Shown here piece after piece: positions 9,975 to 21,708 of a stretch of DNA of 64,000 bases. This stretch comes from Branchiostoma floridae. Its lineage: Eukaryota > Chordata > Leptocardii > Amphioxiformes > Branchiostomatidae. Location of the stretch: the NCBI RefSeq assembly GCF_000003815.2, contig NC_049986.1, positions 14,773,811-14,837,810 on the forward strand. The letters run 5' to 3'. The stretch's first letter is position 1, and each line of letters starts with the position of its first letter. The position numbers and the translations under genes were made by a program. The notes under the pieces were generated by a model. It did no database searches and had not been told where the DNA came from. It saw nothing but the letters and a program-made list of their open reading frames with translations.

Positions 9975-11683
9975 GCGTTTTGTAAATGATGGTGAGGGGA
10001 GAGAACTTGAAAGCAGATGGTCTCCTGTTTGGTAAATGATGATGAAGGTGAACAAAATCAAAAGCAGGTCGTCTGCTATTTTAAATTATAGGGAAGGGGG
10101 GACAAGGGGGGTGTATTCGAAAGCAGGTCGTCTGCTGATGGGCAAGGGGGGCGTATTCAAAAGCACGTCGTCTGCTGATGGGCAAGAGGGGCGTATTCGA
10201 AAGCAGGTCGTCTGCTGAAGGGCAAGGGGGGCGTATTCGAAAGCAGGTCGTCTGCTTATGGGAATGGGGGTGTGTGTTATCAAAAGCACGTCGTCTGCTG
10301 ATGGGCAAGGGGGGCGTTATCAAAAGCAGGTCTTCTGCTGATGGGCAAGGGGGGAGTATTCGAAAGCGGGGCCTCTGCTGATGGGCAAGGGGGGGCGTAT
10401 TCGAAAGCAGGTCGTCTGCTGAAGGGCAAGGGGGGCGTATTCGAAAGCAGGTCGTCTGCTGATGGGCAAGAGGGGCGTATTCGAAAGCAGGTCGTCTGCT
10501 GATGGGCAAGGGGGGGCGTTTTCCAAAGCAGGTCGTCTGCTGATGGAAAGGGGGGCGTTTTCGAAAGCAGGTCGTCTGCTGATGGGCAAGGGGGGCGTAT
10601 TCGAAAGCAGGTCGTCTGCTGATGGGCAAGGAGGGGCGTTTTCCAAAGCAGGTCGTCTGCTGAAGGGCAAGGGGGGCGTATTCGAAAGCAGGTCGTCTGC
10701 GGATGGGCAAGGAGGGGCGTATTCGAAAGCAGGTCGTCTGCTTATGGGAATGGGGGTGTGTGTTATCGAAAGCAGGTCGTCTGCTGATGGGCAAGGAGGG
10801 GCGTTTTCCAAAGCAGGTCGTCTGCTGAAGGGCAAGGGGGCCGTATTCGAAAGCAGGTCGTCTGCGGATGGGCAAGGAGGGGCGTATTCGAAAGCAGGTC
10901 GTCTGATAATAGTGCAAGGGGGGGCGTTTTCCAAAGCAGGTCGTCTGCTGAAGGGCAAGGGGGGCGTATTCGAAAGCAGGTCGTCTGCTGATGGGCAAGA
11001 GGGGCGTATTCGAAAGCAGGTCGTCTGCTGATGGGCAAGGTGGGCGTATTCCAAAGCAGGTCGTCTGCTGAAGGGCAAGGGGGGCGTATTCGAAAGCAGG
11101 TCGTCTGCTGATGGGCAAGGTGGGCGTATTCCAAAGCAGGTCGTCTGCTGATGGGCAAGAGGGGCGTATTCGAAAGCAGGTCGTCTGCTGATGGGCAAGA
11201 GGGGCGTTATCAAAAGCAGGTCGTCTGCTGATGGGCAAGGGGGGCGTATTCGAAAGCAGGTCGTCTGCTGATGGGCAAGGAGGGGCGTTTTCCAAAGCAG
11301 GTCGTCTGCTGAAGGGCAAGGGGGGCGTATTCGAAAGCAGGTCGTCTGCTGATGGGCAAGGGGGGGGGGCGTATTCGAAAGCAGGTCGTCTGCTGAAAAG
11401 CAAGGGGGGCGTATTCGAAAGCAGGTCGTCTGCTGATGGGCAAGAGGGGCGTTTTCCAAAGCAGGTCGTCTGCTGATGGGCAAGGGGGGGCGTTTTCCAA
11501 AGCAGGTCGTCTGCTGATGGGAAAAGGGGGGCGTTTTCGAAAGCAGATCGTCTGCTGATGGGCAAGGGGGGCGTATTCGAAAGCAGATCGTCTGCTTATG
11601 GGAATGGGGGTGTGTGTTATCGAAAGCAGGTCGTCTGCTGATGGGCAAGGGGGCGTTATCAAAAGCAGGTCGTCTGCTTATGG
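9975..11683. repeat. Minisatellite, 40-bp unit, about 40 copies, ends in a gap
   Basis: The unit is 'gatgggcaaggggggcgtat' + 'tcgaaagcaggtcgtctgct'. From about 10,090 the array is nearly homogeneous. Variation lies in the length of the G run and in 'attcgaaag' versus 'tttccaaag'. A variant unit (cttatgggaatgggggtgtg) recurs at about 10,257, 10,740 and 11,594, and a multi-unit block at about 10,620-10,740 is repeated at about 10,783-10,900, showing higher-order duplication. The first 110 bases are degenerate longer units. The array runs into the 280-N gap, so its true length is unknown. Confidence 0.95.
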
Positions 11684-11963
11684 NNNNNNNNNNNNNNNNN
11701 NNNNNNNNNNNNNNNNNNNNNNNNNNNNNNNNNNNNNNNNNNNNNNNNNNNNNNNNNNNNNNNNNNNNNNNNNNNNNNNNNNNNNNNNNNNNNNNNNNNN
11801 NNNNNNNNNNNNNNNNNNNNNNNNNNNNNNNNNNNNNNNNNNNNNNNNNNNNNNNNNNNNNNNNNNNNNNNNNNNNNNNNNNNNNNNNNNNNNNNNNNNN
11901 NNNNNNNNNNNNNNNNNNNNNNNNNNNNNNNNNNNNNNNNNNNNNNNNNNNNNNNNNNNNNNN
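11684..11963. other. Assembly gap (280 N)
   Basis: The N run begins inside the minisatellite. Sequence after the gap is unique, so the array ends within it. Confidence 0.99.
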
Positions 11964-12237
11964 TGGTTTGACGATCCCTTTTGGATATTGATGTTTCGGT
12001 GTTCAATTTGATCTTTGACCTTCCGCTTTCGTTACGATTGTACCTTTGGCAAATAAAAGTATTCCTGCGGTGTGCACGCACTCGCCCCCATCCTAACACA
12101 TGTGTTGGTGTTTTTATTGTGTGTGTGAAGAGTACGAACGCATCAACAGGCACCACACACACAAAGCTCGCACATGTTTCACGCCAGATAAGTTGATACA
12201 AAGTGAGTCAGCAACGATTCTCTTAGATTAGTGAAAG

Positions 12238-12261
12238 CAAGGAGGTTATATAACCTCCTTG
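12238..12261. mobile_element. Ultra-short palindromic insertion with 7-bp target duplication
   Basis: A perfect 24-bp palindrome: CAAGGAGGTT, ATAT, AACCTCCTTG. Seven bases on each side are identical (GTGAAAG at 12,231-12,237 and 12,262-12,268). The same 24-mer occurs at 47,658. Confidence 0.8.
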
Positions 12262-12357
12262 GTGAAAGCAATATTTCCTTGGCGTGATAAGAGACATTAT
12301 AGGTAAGTAATGTTCTTCCAACCACCGCCAACTGACAGGTCTAGACATGTTAGTGTA

Positions 12358-12551
12358 CTCTCCAAGCAATGGTGTTTTCGGCAGTTTTTGACGTGTTCAG
12401 TTGGGTCTCTTTGCTGGGCTTTCTATTGTGTATTGTTTTCTTCACGTCTGTTTGGCCGGCGAACATGAAGGCTCCTGTACAAAATTGAAAGCCCCACAAA
12501 AAGGCCTAAAACACATGAAAAACAGCCGAAGCGCAACCTCTGCTTGGAGAG
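12358..12551. mobile_element. MITE, family A
   Basis: Ends CTCTCCAAGCAATGGTGTTT and ...aacctctgcttggagag, with tgctgggctttctattgtg on the left mirrored by aaaattgaaagccccaca on the right. Arms are more diverged than in the copy at 1,090-1,296. Confidence 0.7.
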
Positions 12552-12647
12552 ATACAGTATAATACACATAGTGTAATACACATCTATGTAGAATTTTTGC
12601 CCTGTAGGAGTGTAAGGTAAATATAGCTTAGTTCACGGTGATATGTA

Positions 12648-12830
12648 CTCCCCACGCAAAAGGACTGGTTTTAACGTTGTTTTTTTTATTTTATTTTGCT
12701 ATGTCGCCAAACCAAGTGTTTAAAGAGGAAGTTTAAACAAAAAAGAAGGCCCGACAAAACCGCCTGAAAAAAAACAAACGTCAAAACCAGTCGGAAGCTC
12801 CTTGCAGAGGTTTGGGAGCAAAATTGCGGC
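12648..12830. mobile_element. Possible diverged relative of family A
   Basis: It starts ctccccacgcaaaagg. 'actggttttaacgtt' on the left is mirrored by 'aacgtcaaaaccagt' on the right, and a 'ggcccgacaaaaccgcctg' phrase resembles the interior of family A. The right terminus is unclear. Confidence 0.4.
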
Positions 12831-13067
12831 ATTGTTATGTGCCGCGTCTTTCGTCCGCCCTCCCCAACAAGGGCGGGACAAGAAAGAGGCATATGATAAA
12901 GTCTCAAATTTTTCCCAACTGCTCGGAGCCGAATCTCTGTTTGGGGCGTAAGGGCAGGCAATATGCCTAACTAGTCGATCCATGGTGGGTTTGATAACAA
13001 ATACACATCTGTGTTTGGTTGGTGTGAATGAAAGGTGTAAAAGGCCCCTCCCCCTGGAGTTAATCCT

Positions 13068-13345
13068 CGATGTAGTTTTTCAAAACCGACGTCGGTTTTC
13101 AAAGCGATGTAGTTTTTCAAAACCGACGTCGGTTTTCAAAGCGATGTTGTTTTTTAGAATCGACGTCGGTTTTCAAAGCGATGTGGTTTTTCAAAACCGA
13201 CGTCGGTGTTCAAAGCGATGTGGTTTTTGAGAACCGACGTCAGTTTTCGAAAGCGACGTGTATTTTCAAAACCGACGTCGGATTTCGAAAGAGCTTCGAC
13301 GTCGGGTTTCGACGTCGGGTTTCAAAAAAGCGATGTCGGTTTTCA
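13068..13345. repeat. Tandem array of 37-bp units with a GACGTC palindrome
   Basis: The unit is 'gatgtagtttttcaaaaccg' + 'acgtcggttttcaaagc'. Five good copies run from 13,068 to about 13,250, then decaying copies follow. Each unit contains the self-complementary core AAAACCGACGTCGGTTTT, so a single strand can fold at every unit. Confidence 0.85.
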
Positions 13346-13485
13346 AACAGCGACGTTGCAACGTAAAATAACGAGCGAGAGGTGACCGTGACATCGGATA
13401 CCTAAAACGTCGACCGACGCGCAACCGGGCTATCGGCCTCAAAATACAACGCTCGGAACCGCAAACTACACAATTACCCAGGGTG

Positions 13486-13570
13486 CTACCGCGAACTTAA
13501 AACCACCGTGAACAGTTCTTTTCCCGCTACCGCGAAATTAAATCCCCGCGAACGTAAGTGCATTTATAGG
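13486..13570. mobile_element. Partial MITE, family C
   Basis: The phrases 'gctaccgcgaaattaaatcc' and 'gtaagtgcatttata' match one arm of family C. The other arm is not found. Confidence 0.5.
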
Positions 13571-13823
13571 ATAGATCTGGGATCCTGGTCGGGCGGCAGG
13601 ACATCCATCTGGTGGTGCGGAACTAGTGCTGTCTGTGCAAGGATATTACCTCGTTCATTACTTGTCCAAACACCAAGGCGCCTGTATGTCTCTTAGACGT
13701 ATCTTATTGGTTTCTTCGTCCGGTACGTCTTGGGTCAGTCTTGATAATAGTATTTTTCATGGTAGATGAATCCCATTCATCCCGTATTTTCCAGCGTCAA
13801 TAAAAGTGAAACAACATTAACAG

Positions 13824-15878
13824 TAACCAAGGAGGTTTCCTTGCGTTAACAAAATGTGGCTGCTAAAAGTTAGTTTTCCATTACCTGTATTTATAGCCCA
13901 TTCAGGTATAAAGCATCATCAAATGTCTTTCATCAATTCAATCATTCGTCTTTTACAATAATGCCCCCACGTCGATCCATTTAATTGAAGGGGCATGCCA
14001 CTCCGGAAGGGAGTGTTATTTTCCAATTGTTAACGTATCAATAAATACATAATCAGTCGACCTTTTGTGGGATTCCACTTGTGATGAGTTATACGCGATG
14101 TGTTTTGTAAAACAATATGACATGAGTTCACTAACACCGTAGGCCTTTCCAATGCATTCTCTATACGTATGTAGACGCTTTCTTTATCGTGCATATATTC
14201 GGAAAACATTGAAGAGCGCTAAGAGCACCAAAAAGGCCAATTGCTCAGTAGATATAAAAGAGAACATAACAGAACAAGACGAGTTTTATTTAGCGCTCCT
14301 GAAATTAGTAACTTTAGTCTGACATTGTCAGGCACACTGTGATATTCATCCATAGACTTAGATTGATTAGCGGGTACTTGGGGGGTTTAGTAAAAGACTG
14401 AATCCCTTTTGATATGCGTGGGGCAAATGGGCACTTTATCGTATAATGTGAAGTAGTATGCATTTATCACTTCTTAACATTAATTAATCGGAAAATAGCA
14501 CTCCATTCTTGCAGAGTTATTGTGACCTTTTTCAACAAGGACATTATTTGTAAACATAAATGCATCTTCGGCTGGTGAGACGATCTGAGATGTAACCAAG
14601 GAGGTTTCCTTGCGTTAACGCAACGTGACCACGAAATGTTAGTCTTCCATTTATATCTGCATTCATAGTCCATTCAGGCATAAAGCCTCATCAAATGCAT
14701 TTCATCAATTCAATAATTCGCTTCTTACAATAATGTCCCCACGTCCCTCCATTTAATTGAAGGGACATTCGACTCCAGAAGGGAGTGTTATTTTCCAATA
14801 GATAACGTATCAATAAATACATAATCAGTCGACCTTTTGTGGGATTCCCCTTGTGACGAGTTACGCGATGTGTTTTGTAAAACAATATGACATGAGTTCA
14901 CTAACACCGTAGGCCTTTCCCATGCGTTCTCCATACGTATAGAGACGCTTTCTTTATCGTACATATTTTCGGAAAACATTGAGGAGCGCTAAGAACACCA
15001 AGAAGGTCAATCACTCAGTAGATATCAAAGAGCAAAGAACAAGACGAGTTTTATTTAGCGCTTCTGAATTAGTATTGTAACCTAACCTAACATTAGTTTG
15101 GCATTGTCAGGCACATTGTGATATTCATCCATAGACTTACTAGTAGATTGATCAGAGGGTACTTGGTGAGTTTAGTAAAAGACTGGATCCCTTTGATGCG
15201 TGTGGGGCAAATGGGTACTTTATCGTATAATGTGAAGTAGTATGTATTTATCACTTCCTAACATTAATTATTAATCGGAAAATAACACTCCCTTCTTCAG
15301 AGTTATTTTGACTCTTTTCAACGAGGACATTATTTGTTAACATCTTCGGCTGGTGAGACGATCTGAGATGTAACCAAGGAGGTCTCCTTGCGTTAACAAA
15401 ACATGACCACTAAATGTTAGTCTTGCATTACGTGTATTTATAGCCCATTCAGGCATAAAGCGCCATTTATAAATTCATCAAGTGCCATTTATCAATTCAA
15501 TAATTCGTTCCTTACAATCATGGCCATCCAAGTTAAGCCACAATGGCAGACAGTGTTATTCCTGACAGCTTTTGATAAACCAACTCTAACCAACCATACA
15601 GCTAGCTACATTTATCCAATTACCAAGAAGCGAGAGGAAGTCGAATGTCCTAGAATAGATTAGACGCATATCTGTATAACGTTATATAGATGTGTATGGT
15701 TGTTTCCATTGTTACATATATAAGATTCTTACCATGTGACCTGTACTTAGCCCAGTGGGACAAAAATATGCAATAAAGGTCTTCATTCATTCATTCATTC
15801 ATCCATCGTTATTGTGACCTTTCTCACCAAGGACATTATTGTTAACATCTTCGGCCGGTGAGACGACCCGAGATGTAG
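13824..15878. repeat. ~780-bp tandem duplication, two full copies and a broken third
   Basis: Copy 1 starts about 13,824, copy 2 about 14,595 and copy 3 about 15,374. All begin 'aaccaaggaggt(t/c)tccttg' + 'cgttaac' and share long stretches ('cccattcaggcataaagc', 'aatcagtcgaccttttgtgg'). Each full copy contains an inner inverted pair 'aagggagtgttattttcc' / 'ggaaaata.cactcc'. Copy 3 keeps only its start (to about 15,530) and its end (from about 15,806, ggtgagacgacccgagatg); the middle is replaced by a LINE tail. Confidence 0.85.
15600..15805 (+). mobile_element. CR1-like LINE 3' tail ending in (ATTC)n
   Basis: Contains 'ccaagaagcgagaggaag', 'cctgtacttagccc' and the end 'caataaaggtcttcattc', which expands to six cattc units. 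It interrupts the third copy of the 780-bp duplication. Confidence 0.65.
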
Positions 15879-15879
15879 G

Positions 15880-17561
15880 ACAAAAATCAGCAAGTGTGCG
15901 GGCCACCTGCCGAAGGGTGGGCGGTGTGGATCGATGGACCTTCCCACTCGGAAAATGACAATCTGTGAGTGCGATGGCCAGAATAGTCACAACATTGCCG
16001 TGAAATTTGTTTTCAAATCGCCGAAAAGACGCCTGCTGTCACTTACTTCGGTTGATCACTTGTATACTAATGTGTCTATATACTATTTTGGCGGAAATCC
16101 AAAGTCAAGAAACGTAAAATCAAACTACTGTTGCTCGGAATGAAGTGATTTGATCTCTGAGATTTGATCTGTGAGGGACGGCTTATGTGCTATTGTTGGG
16201 GCTACAGTACAAAGCTATTGTGTATCTCCAACTATAAAATATCATGCGCAGATTACACATAAGCCGGAGGGATACCTGGCTTGACCTTTTTTCTGACACA
16301 CGAAAAGATTGTTACGGTCGTCCAATACCACCTCTTTATTCTCAAGAGGAATTCTAAAATATTCTTTAGATTCTGTATGTGGGGACACAACTATTGTGCA
16401 TCCCCAACCAGCAAACATTATGCGGCCAAGCTTGTCGAAACACTGCTTGCAGGCACAGCAGAGAGAAAGCCAACACTCGGTCGAACAAGCCCGGCGCTCT
16501 CCTGTCGTTACCTGGGCGGCCCGCCTGCCTGATCACGCCGCCGCCCCCGCCAGGTAAGTAGCGAAGTACCCACGTGACTTAGCCGTCAGGCAACGGATGG
16601 CGTCCGTGGGTGACTAAGGGATTTACTGTAATTGCTTTGGTATTTCAACATGCAGTGAAGGATCTTTATTCATGGTTACTTCAAGTTAGGATTAGAGGGC
16701 GAAATTGCACGAAAGGAAGTAGAGAGGAATTGACTGCAAAACGATAACCTTTCATAGAGAGGAATGGATATGCCCGTGGCCTTTTCTACACTGAACTGTA
16801 TTGTCTTTTCGTATAACGCATAAAATCTTAACCCGGTATTTCATCACAGAGTAGTACAAATGTATATAAAGGTAACTTTTATGAACGTTGCAGCAACGTT
16901 GTGCTCATGGTACACGTATGACAACCCCTGACCTCTCGACAGGTGAGTCATATCGGTGTCCGTGCAAAAGCGCCGTTTAGCGAATCGATCTCAAAGTGTA
17001 ACACTGAGTTCTGGTTGTGGCAAAAGTTAACTGCATGTTCATACAATTACTCCCATACGAATTCAAGTTCCAATAATGTAGAGGAATAATGACAGGCAAA
17101 TACTTCATTATAGCACTGCAGTTCCTACTATGGTTGCCGTAATATTTTTTTTTCGGAAACCATGCTAAATACAGCAAACTTCAACGTCACCTATTTCGTT
17201 TAGAAAATCTCTGTCTCTGTCCCCCACTCTGTCTACATGTACACATTTGTATAACGTTATTCATATATTATGTATAATGCTTTATACATATACGTCATCT
17301 AGGTAGAAAGGCATTCCCACTCACAGACACCTTTTATCAAATATCTTAAAAGGTTTCAGGTGTGACAAGATAGAAAAGATATGATATCCCAATGAACGAT
17401 GTGTTCCCATCGATAAATACATTACGCCTTCAATCAAGTTGACACAAACGTCGAAGGGTGACCATGGAATAATATAACGTGAGTCACGGTCAACAACAAC
17501 CGTACACGAGCGCCCTCTTTCGGACTGATTAAAAAATACACAAACGATTACAGCTGTTTAA
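15880..17561. other. Intergenic stretch downstream of the SURF4-like gene
   Basis: No exon is confidently recognised. A GC-rich piece at about 16,420-16,555 ends in a good donor (ccgccag|gtaagt), which could be an orphan exon, but nothing downstream on this strand joins it. The 3' UTR of the minus-strand SURF4-like gene should lie in the last few hundred bases. Confidence 0.35.
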
Positions 17562-20500
17562 CTACTGTGACCTGCTGACCCTCCTGCCCCTCTGCGCGTC
17601 CATGGACGCCTTGCCCGGCCCGACCACGGTCTCCAGCAGCAACCCGCCGATCGCTGCGAAGTTCAGGAAGAACTCGGAGCGGAGGAACTCCCGCTGGGGG
17701 GAGTCTGACTCCTCCAGCCACCAGGAGCACACGGTCAGGTTCGTCAGGAAGAACTACAGACATGGGGAGGGGGTAAGTCAGATATAATTTCGAAGTGGCG
17801 AAGGCTGAGCGATGGACATCCGATTACTGTCACACACGCACGCACGGACGCACGCACGCACACAGGCACACCGGCACGCACGCGCGTACAGGTGCACACA
17901 CACACACCTGTTAATTGGGCCTTACGCTCAACAACCTGTCACACGGCCAATCTTTGCATATCTAGCTGTGATTGTAATAAAGTAACGATGCCCCTACTAA
18001 AATTGATACATTTTCACTGTAACCCATACATTGTTCAAACCGGGTAAGTGCCTTTTAGATTTGTCTATGAACTTTAATTTAAGTTTTCACAATCCGGATC
18101 TGAATTGGTGGTGTAGAAAGACACAACCTACCAGGACCGAGAGAAGTCCCGCGCACACCCGGGTTTTAAATCCGAGGATAACACCACCTAGCAGGAGATA
18201 TCCGAACAGCAGCAAGACGTTTCGTGACCCAAGGTGAGTGGCGAGGCGCAAGAACATCAGCCCTACCAGGACACGACCTAAAAATAGAGGTACTCTGAAA
18301 ATTACATAAGTTCTTAATACACAACACTGAAGAGCTCTTTATGGAACATTTACTTGCTTATCTTAGTGCCCTTTCATGGCAATAACTTTCATGGCAACGC
18401 CAGGCGAAAGAAGTTTGATTCGGGAGAACTGCAAATTTCTTCATCAGTTTCTCTTTGTCGGTAACCATGACTCATGAGAAGTTCCTGTCTGTGTAGTTAG
18501 ACAGCCTAGCCTATTATTCAAACACATGCACATTATATCCATAAGGTTACTCGTTTTATGTCATAAACGGTTGAACATGGAACGATATAATTAAGACAGA
18601 AGACCAGAGGTGTACCTGCAAGTTGCATGAGTGTCCGCAATTTCCCGTCCCATTTCAAAGATGGCGGCCCGGGTTCCATGGTTCCCGGGTCCGTCCAGCG
18701 TTCCAACATCACCATGGTAACACAGCCGCATAGGGACAAGTCCCTGTGTGACAGGCGAGGAAATTTATTAAGAACGATCCTAAATCTAAATCTACGCAAT
18801 GGCCTCATCTCTTCTTAGAACCAAGATCTGATCAAAGCTGTCTGAGTAGCGCTAAGTAGCCAGAGAAGTCAATTTGAACTTTTATAAGTAAAAGAAATTC
18901 TCATGAAAAGATAGTCTAATAATGTTGTTCAACAAGTAAGCAATACTGACCTCATTGCACCAAAGCTGTTCTTGTAGTGTCGGAAAAATATTAACTGGAA
19001 CAAACGAGAACAATCTTAAAAGAAAATTATGGAAAGATAGGACGAGCCACTGAGACTGAAATGATGTACACATATTTTCTATAGGTGATAAATGATCAAC
19101 AGGTGGTTTATCACTTGATATATCCAGTATTACTGATCGGGAAAAGCTCACCTGAAAAACCGTCCCACAAACCAGGGCCCCACATCCGACCTCAAATCTC
19201 TGCTGGGTTAGAATCAGCAACGTTCCAAAAAACTCAGCAGTCACTAACAGGCCGAGTATAGGACCGACTAACGCTCTGGACAGGCCCCAAATCTGAAATG
19301 AAAGTTGAGAAGATATTGTGGAGAAAGTAGGTATATAATCTGCAGCTGAGCGTTGTTTGGTTGAGCACAGCACTTTTCATTTCCCATTTTCACTTGAGTT
19401 ATCACTTGAATTACTAGTACTGTAGCCTGGGTGCCATTCTACGTAGTGACCGCTGATCCAATCCATTCGCTAGCGTTTACTATGCAGGATGGCCGCACTC
19501 AGGCTAGAATTGCTGTACGAGTACATCGCCTTACAGCCACGGTGAAGTATACATGTATATGTATCAATTCACAATACATGTACGTTCAGTTGCAACAACA
19601 ATTCCTGCATGATAAACATGATCTACGAACCTGTGCGAAGTAGTGTACATTAGACCACCAGCTGTACTGTTGGTTGTAGATATCGTCCATGAAAGCCAGC
19701 ACGATCAGAACACGTGCGATGGCGTTCAGGTATCTGCGGATTGTTTTTGTGCCGACCGCCTGGGGTACAAACAGAGAAGGAAATATATGAATAGATAAGA
19801 CAAGCACATTTTAACGTGCCGCATGAGTTATCGAGTTCAACGACCTTCCAAGTGCAAGACGCGATACGTTCTCTTCTGTCAGATGTTGAGAAGTAAACTT
19901 CCCGTGCGTTTATTTTCTCCAATGCTCCCCGAGCAGATTAAAGCTATGTAGATATCTGCCTCTTGTCTACATTGTCCAATCGTCATGTCATTATGACAAA
20001 ATTGTTCCATTTTGTGAACAGACCCGAAAATTAAGGCTATAGTTCGGGTTCAATTGGCCAGAAAACATTGTGGACGAGCAGGTACACATCACATTACAAG
20101 ACACGTAATCGGGCTCAGACTGAATATGTTGCACGGGAAAATTGTCATGCGTTGTTTCTATACATGTGTATCAATGAACGCCTGCTGAAATGAAATCCCA
20201 CGTACTGTATGCAGGAGAAATATAAAAAAGGGTTTCATCACATTCACCGGGACGAAAAGAATATGTTTTCATTTATTTACCGAATGACTCTTTGGGAAAA
20301 TAAGGCACTGTTATACAAATTGATACAATGCTAGGTAAGGTAGCACATAGCGCACACTACGTACCTGGTGCTTCATAACATAAGGCACAGAGAGAGAATG
20401 AGACAGCAACAACACTCATTTTGATCTTGTCATTTGGTACGTAATTGATACTGCACTTTGGTTCACCAGTCATATCAAAAACCGCAAGACTTGTCGGTCG

Positions 20501-20620
20501 ATTAAGAATATAACAACTCCTTATCATAGGATAAATAGTTCCAAAAGCAAGAAATCAACGTACATCAAAACAGTCTCTAACCTCGTTGACGAGTTCTTCT
20601 GCGGTGGTTAGGACCTCCAT
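17562..20620 (-). CDS. SURF4: SURF4-like ER cargo receptor, tandem copy 1 (seven exons, 272 aa)
   Basis: Exons on the minus strand, in order: 20620-20582, 19759-19631, 19292-19152, 18994-18951, 18743-18616, 18277-18132, 17753-17562. All junctions are GT/AG and phases (0,0,0,2,1,0) close on a 272-aa protein; human SURF4 has 269. It starts MEVLTTAEELVNE. Family marks are the first membrane-segment context NAIARVLIVLAFMDDI, the GLLVTAEFFGTLLIL helix, ILGFKTRVCAG (GFKTK in human) and the C-terminal FFLNFAAIGGLLLETVVGPG. SURF4/Erv29 proteins are polytopic ER membrane receptors that load soluble cargo into COPII vesicles. This copy is the more diverged of the two and its C-terminus (RRVSRSQ) lacks the dilysine retrieval signal usual in the family. 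A perfect CRE lies just upstream. It is a tandem duplicate of the gene at 21,709-27,084. Confidence 0.93.
17820..17908. repeat. CA/CG-rich simple repeat
   Basis: Runs of cacgcacg, cacacaggcac and cacacacacac within 90 bases, in the 17,754-18,131 intron of the SURF4-like gene. Confidence 0.8.
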
Positions 20621-20650
20621 TTTACTGGGATTGTTGTTCTGGGCTCGATG

Positions 20651-20658
20651 TGACGTCA
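20651..20658. promoter_or_regulatory. Perfect CRE (TGACGTCA) 31 bp upstream of the SURF4-like copy 1 start codon
   Basis: The palindrome TGACGTCA lies immediately upstream of the minus-strand ATG at 20,620. CREB/ATF proteins, including the unfolded-protein-response factor ATF6 with related sites, bind this core. A role in ER-stress control of an ER export receptor is an attractive inference, not shown. Confidence 0.5.
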
Positions 20659-21708
20659 CGACCGGAGGACACGAAGCTGTCCGACAAGTTTTCATCTGGC
20701 CTTGTGACGACACAGTTTACCCGTGATGGCAGACACAAAAATCACGGGATAAACGATCAAAACCCTTTTCGTTTTTACTCGTGGCTGTAAACGCCAATTT
20801 CAACATGATACAAAAATATATACAGTTTCTGTATGTTTTTAAATAGTTAACCACGTTTCCCTATTCAAGTTGTGACAGTGAAATGTTGCGGAGACTAATC
20901 ATACGAAGAAAGGAACTCTCAAACTTTTTTTCAATTGTATTTATTGCAAAAGCTGAAGGTACCGTAAGCACTTAAAACCCAACGCCGATCATACATCGGA
21001 TGTACTTTCTATGCTATCCAAGAAGAAGCAATGACGTCGTTCCACGTTGGAAGCTTGCCGGTTTGTAAAATATCCTTGCTTAAGAAATAAATAACTTATA
21101 ACAATAGCAGCGTAGCAGAAATTGAATGGCTAAATAAGGGACTACATACAAGACTACACCAAAAGATGCTGGATATAAATTTAAGAGGTACCAACGTATA
21201 TGAATCGTATCAGTAAAATCCTATTATACAATCGAAGGATGCATTTAACCTGTCAATGCCGAATGGAATTGTATGTACTCATAATTCCCTGACAACCGGT
21301 AGCACCACCAAATGACACGTTACTTATGAATATATCCACTAGTACATCTGCAACCGTATTGAGAATTGTAACCCCTACTGAAAGAACTAACCAATATCTT
21401 GAAGCGAAATAGTAAAGTTTTCTCGGACCCATTTGTTGAAAAAAGCATAACCTGTTCAAATGGGCTGTGAAACCATGCGAATTGAATGTACGGAAATGAA
21501 GTACCTTTAAAATATCATAATTAAAACGACTCACGGCAAACCGTTGTGGCACCATTTTAGAAGGCAGAGAAGGGTGCCACAACCGTGTTCTTTACCATTG
21601 TCGGGCAATGATTACGAATACTTTCTATAGATATAAATCGTCTAGCCCAAGGCACGTATCTAAAACAAAGTATTTCCCTATCACCATCTCCTCAGCCAGT
21701 TGAAGTTT

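Noticed and set aside
10081-11662. Very long open frames over the minisatellite on both strands (up to 494 codons)
   Set aside because: The 40-bp unit has no stop in the relevant frames, and because 40 is not a multiple of three each frame cycles through all three readings. The open frames are a by-product of the repeat; no start context, splice site or domain supports a protein.
16379-16561. GC-rich open stretch ending at a strong donor
   Set aside because: It could be a first exon, but no downstream exon on the plus strand joins it and the peptide is proline-rich and low in complexity.
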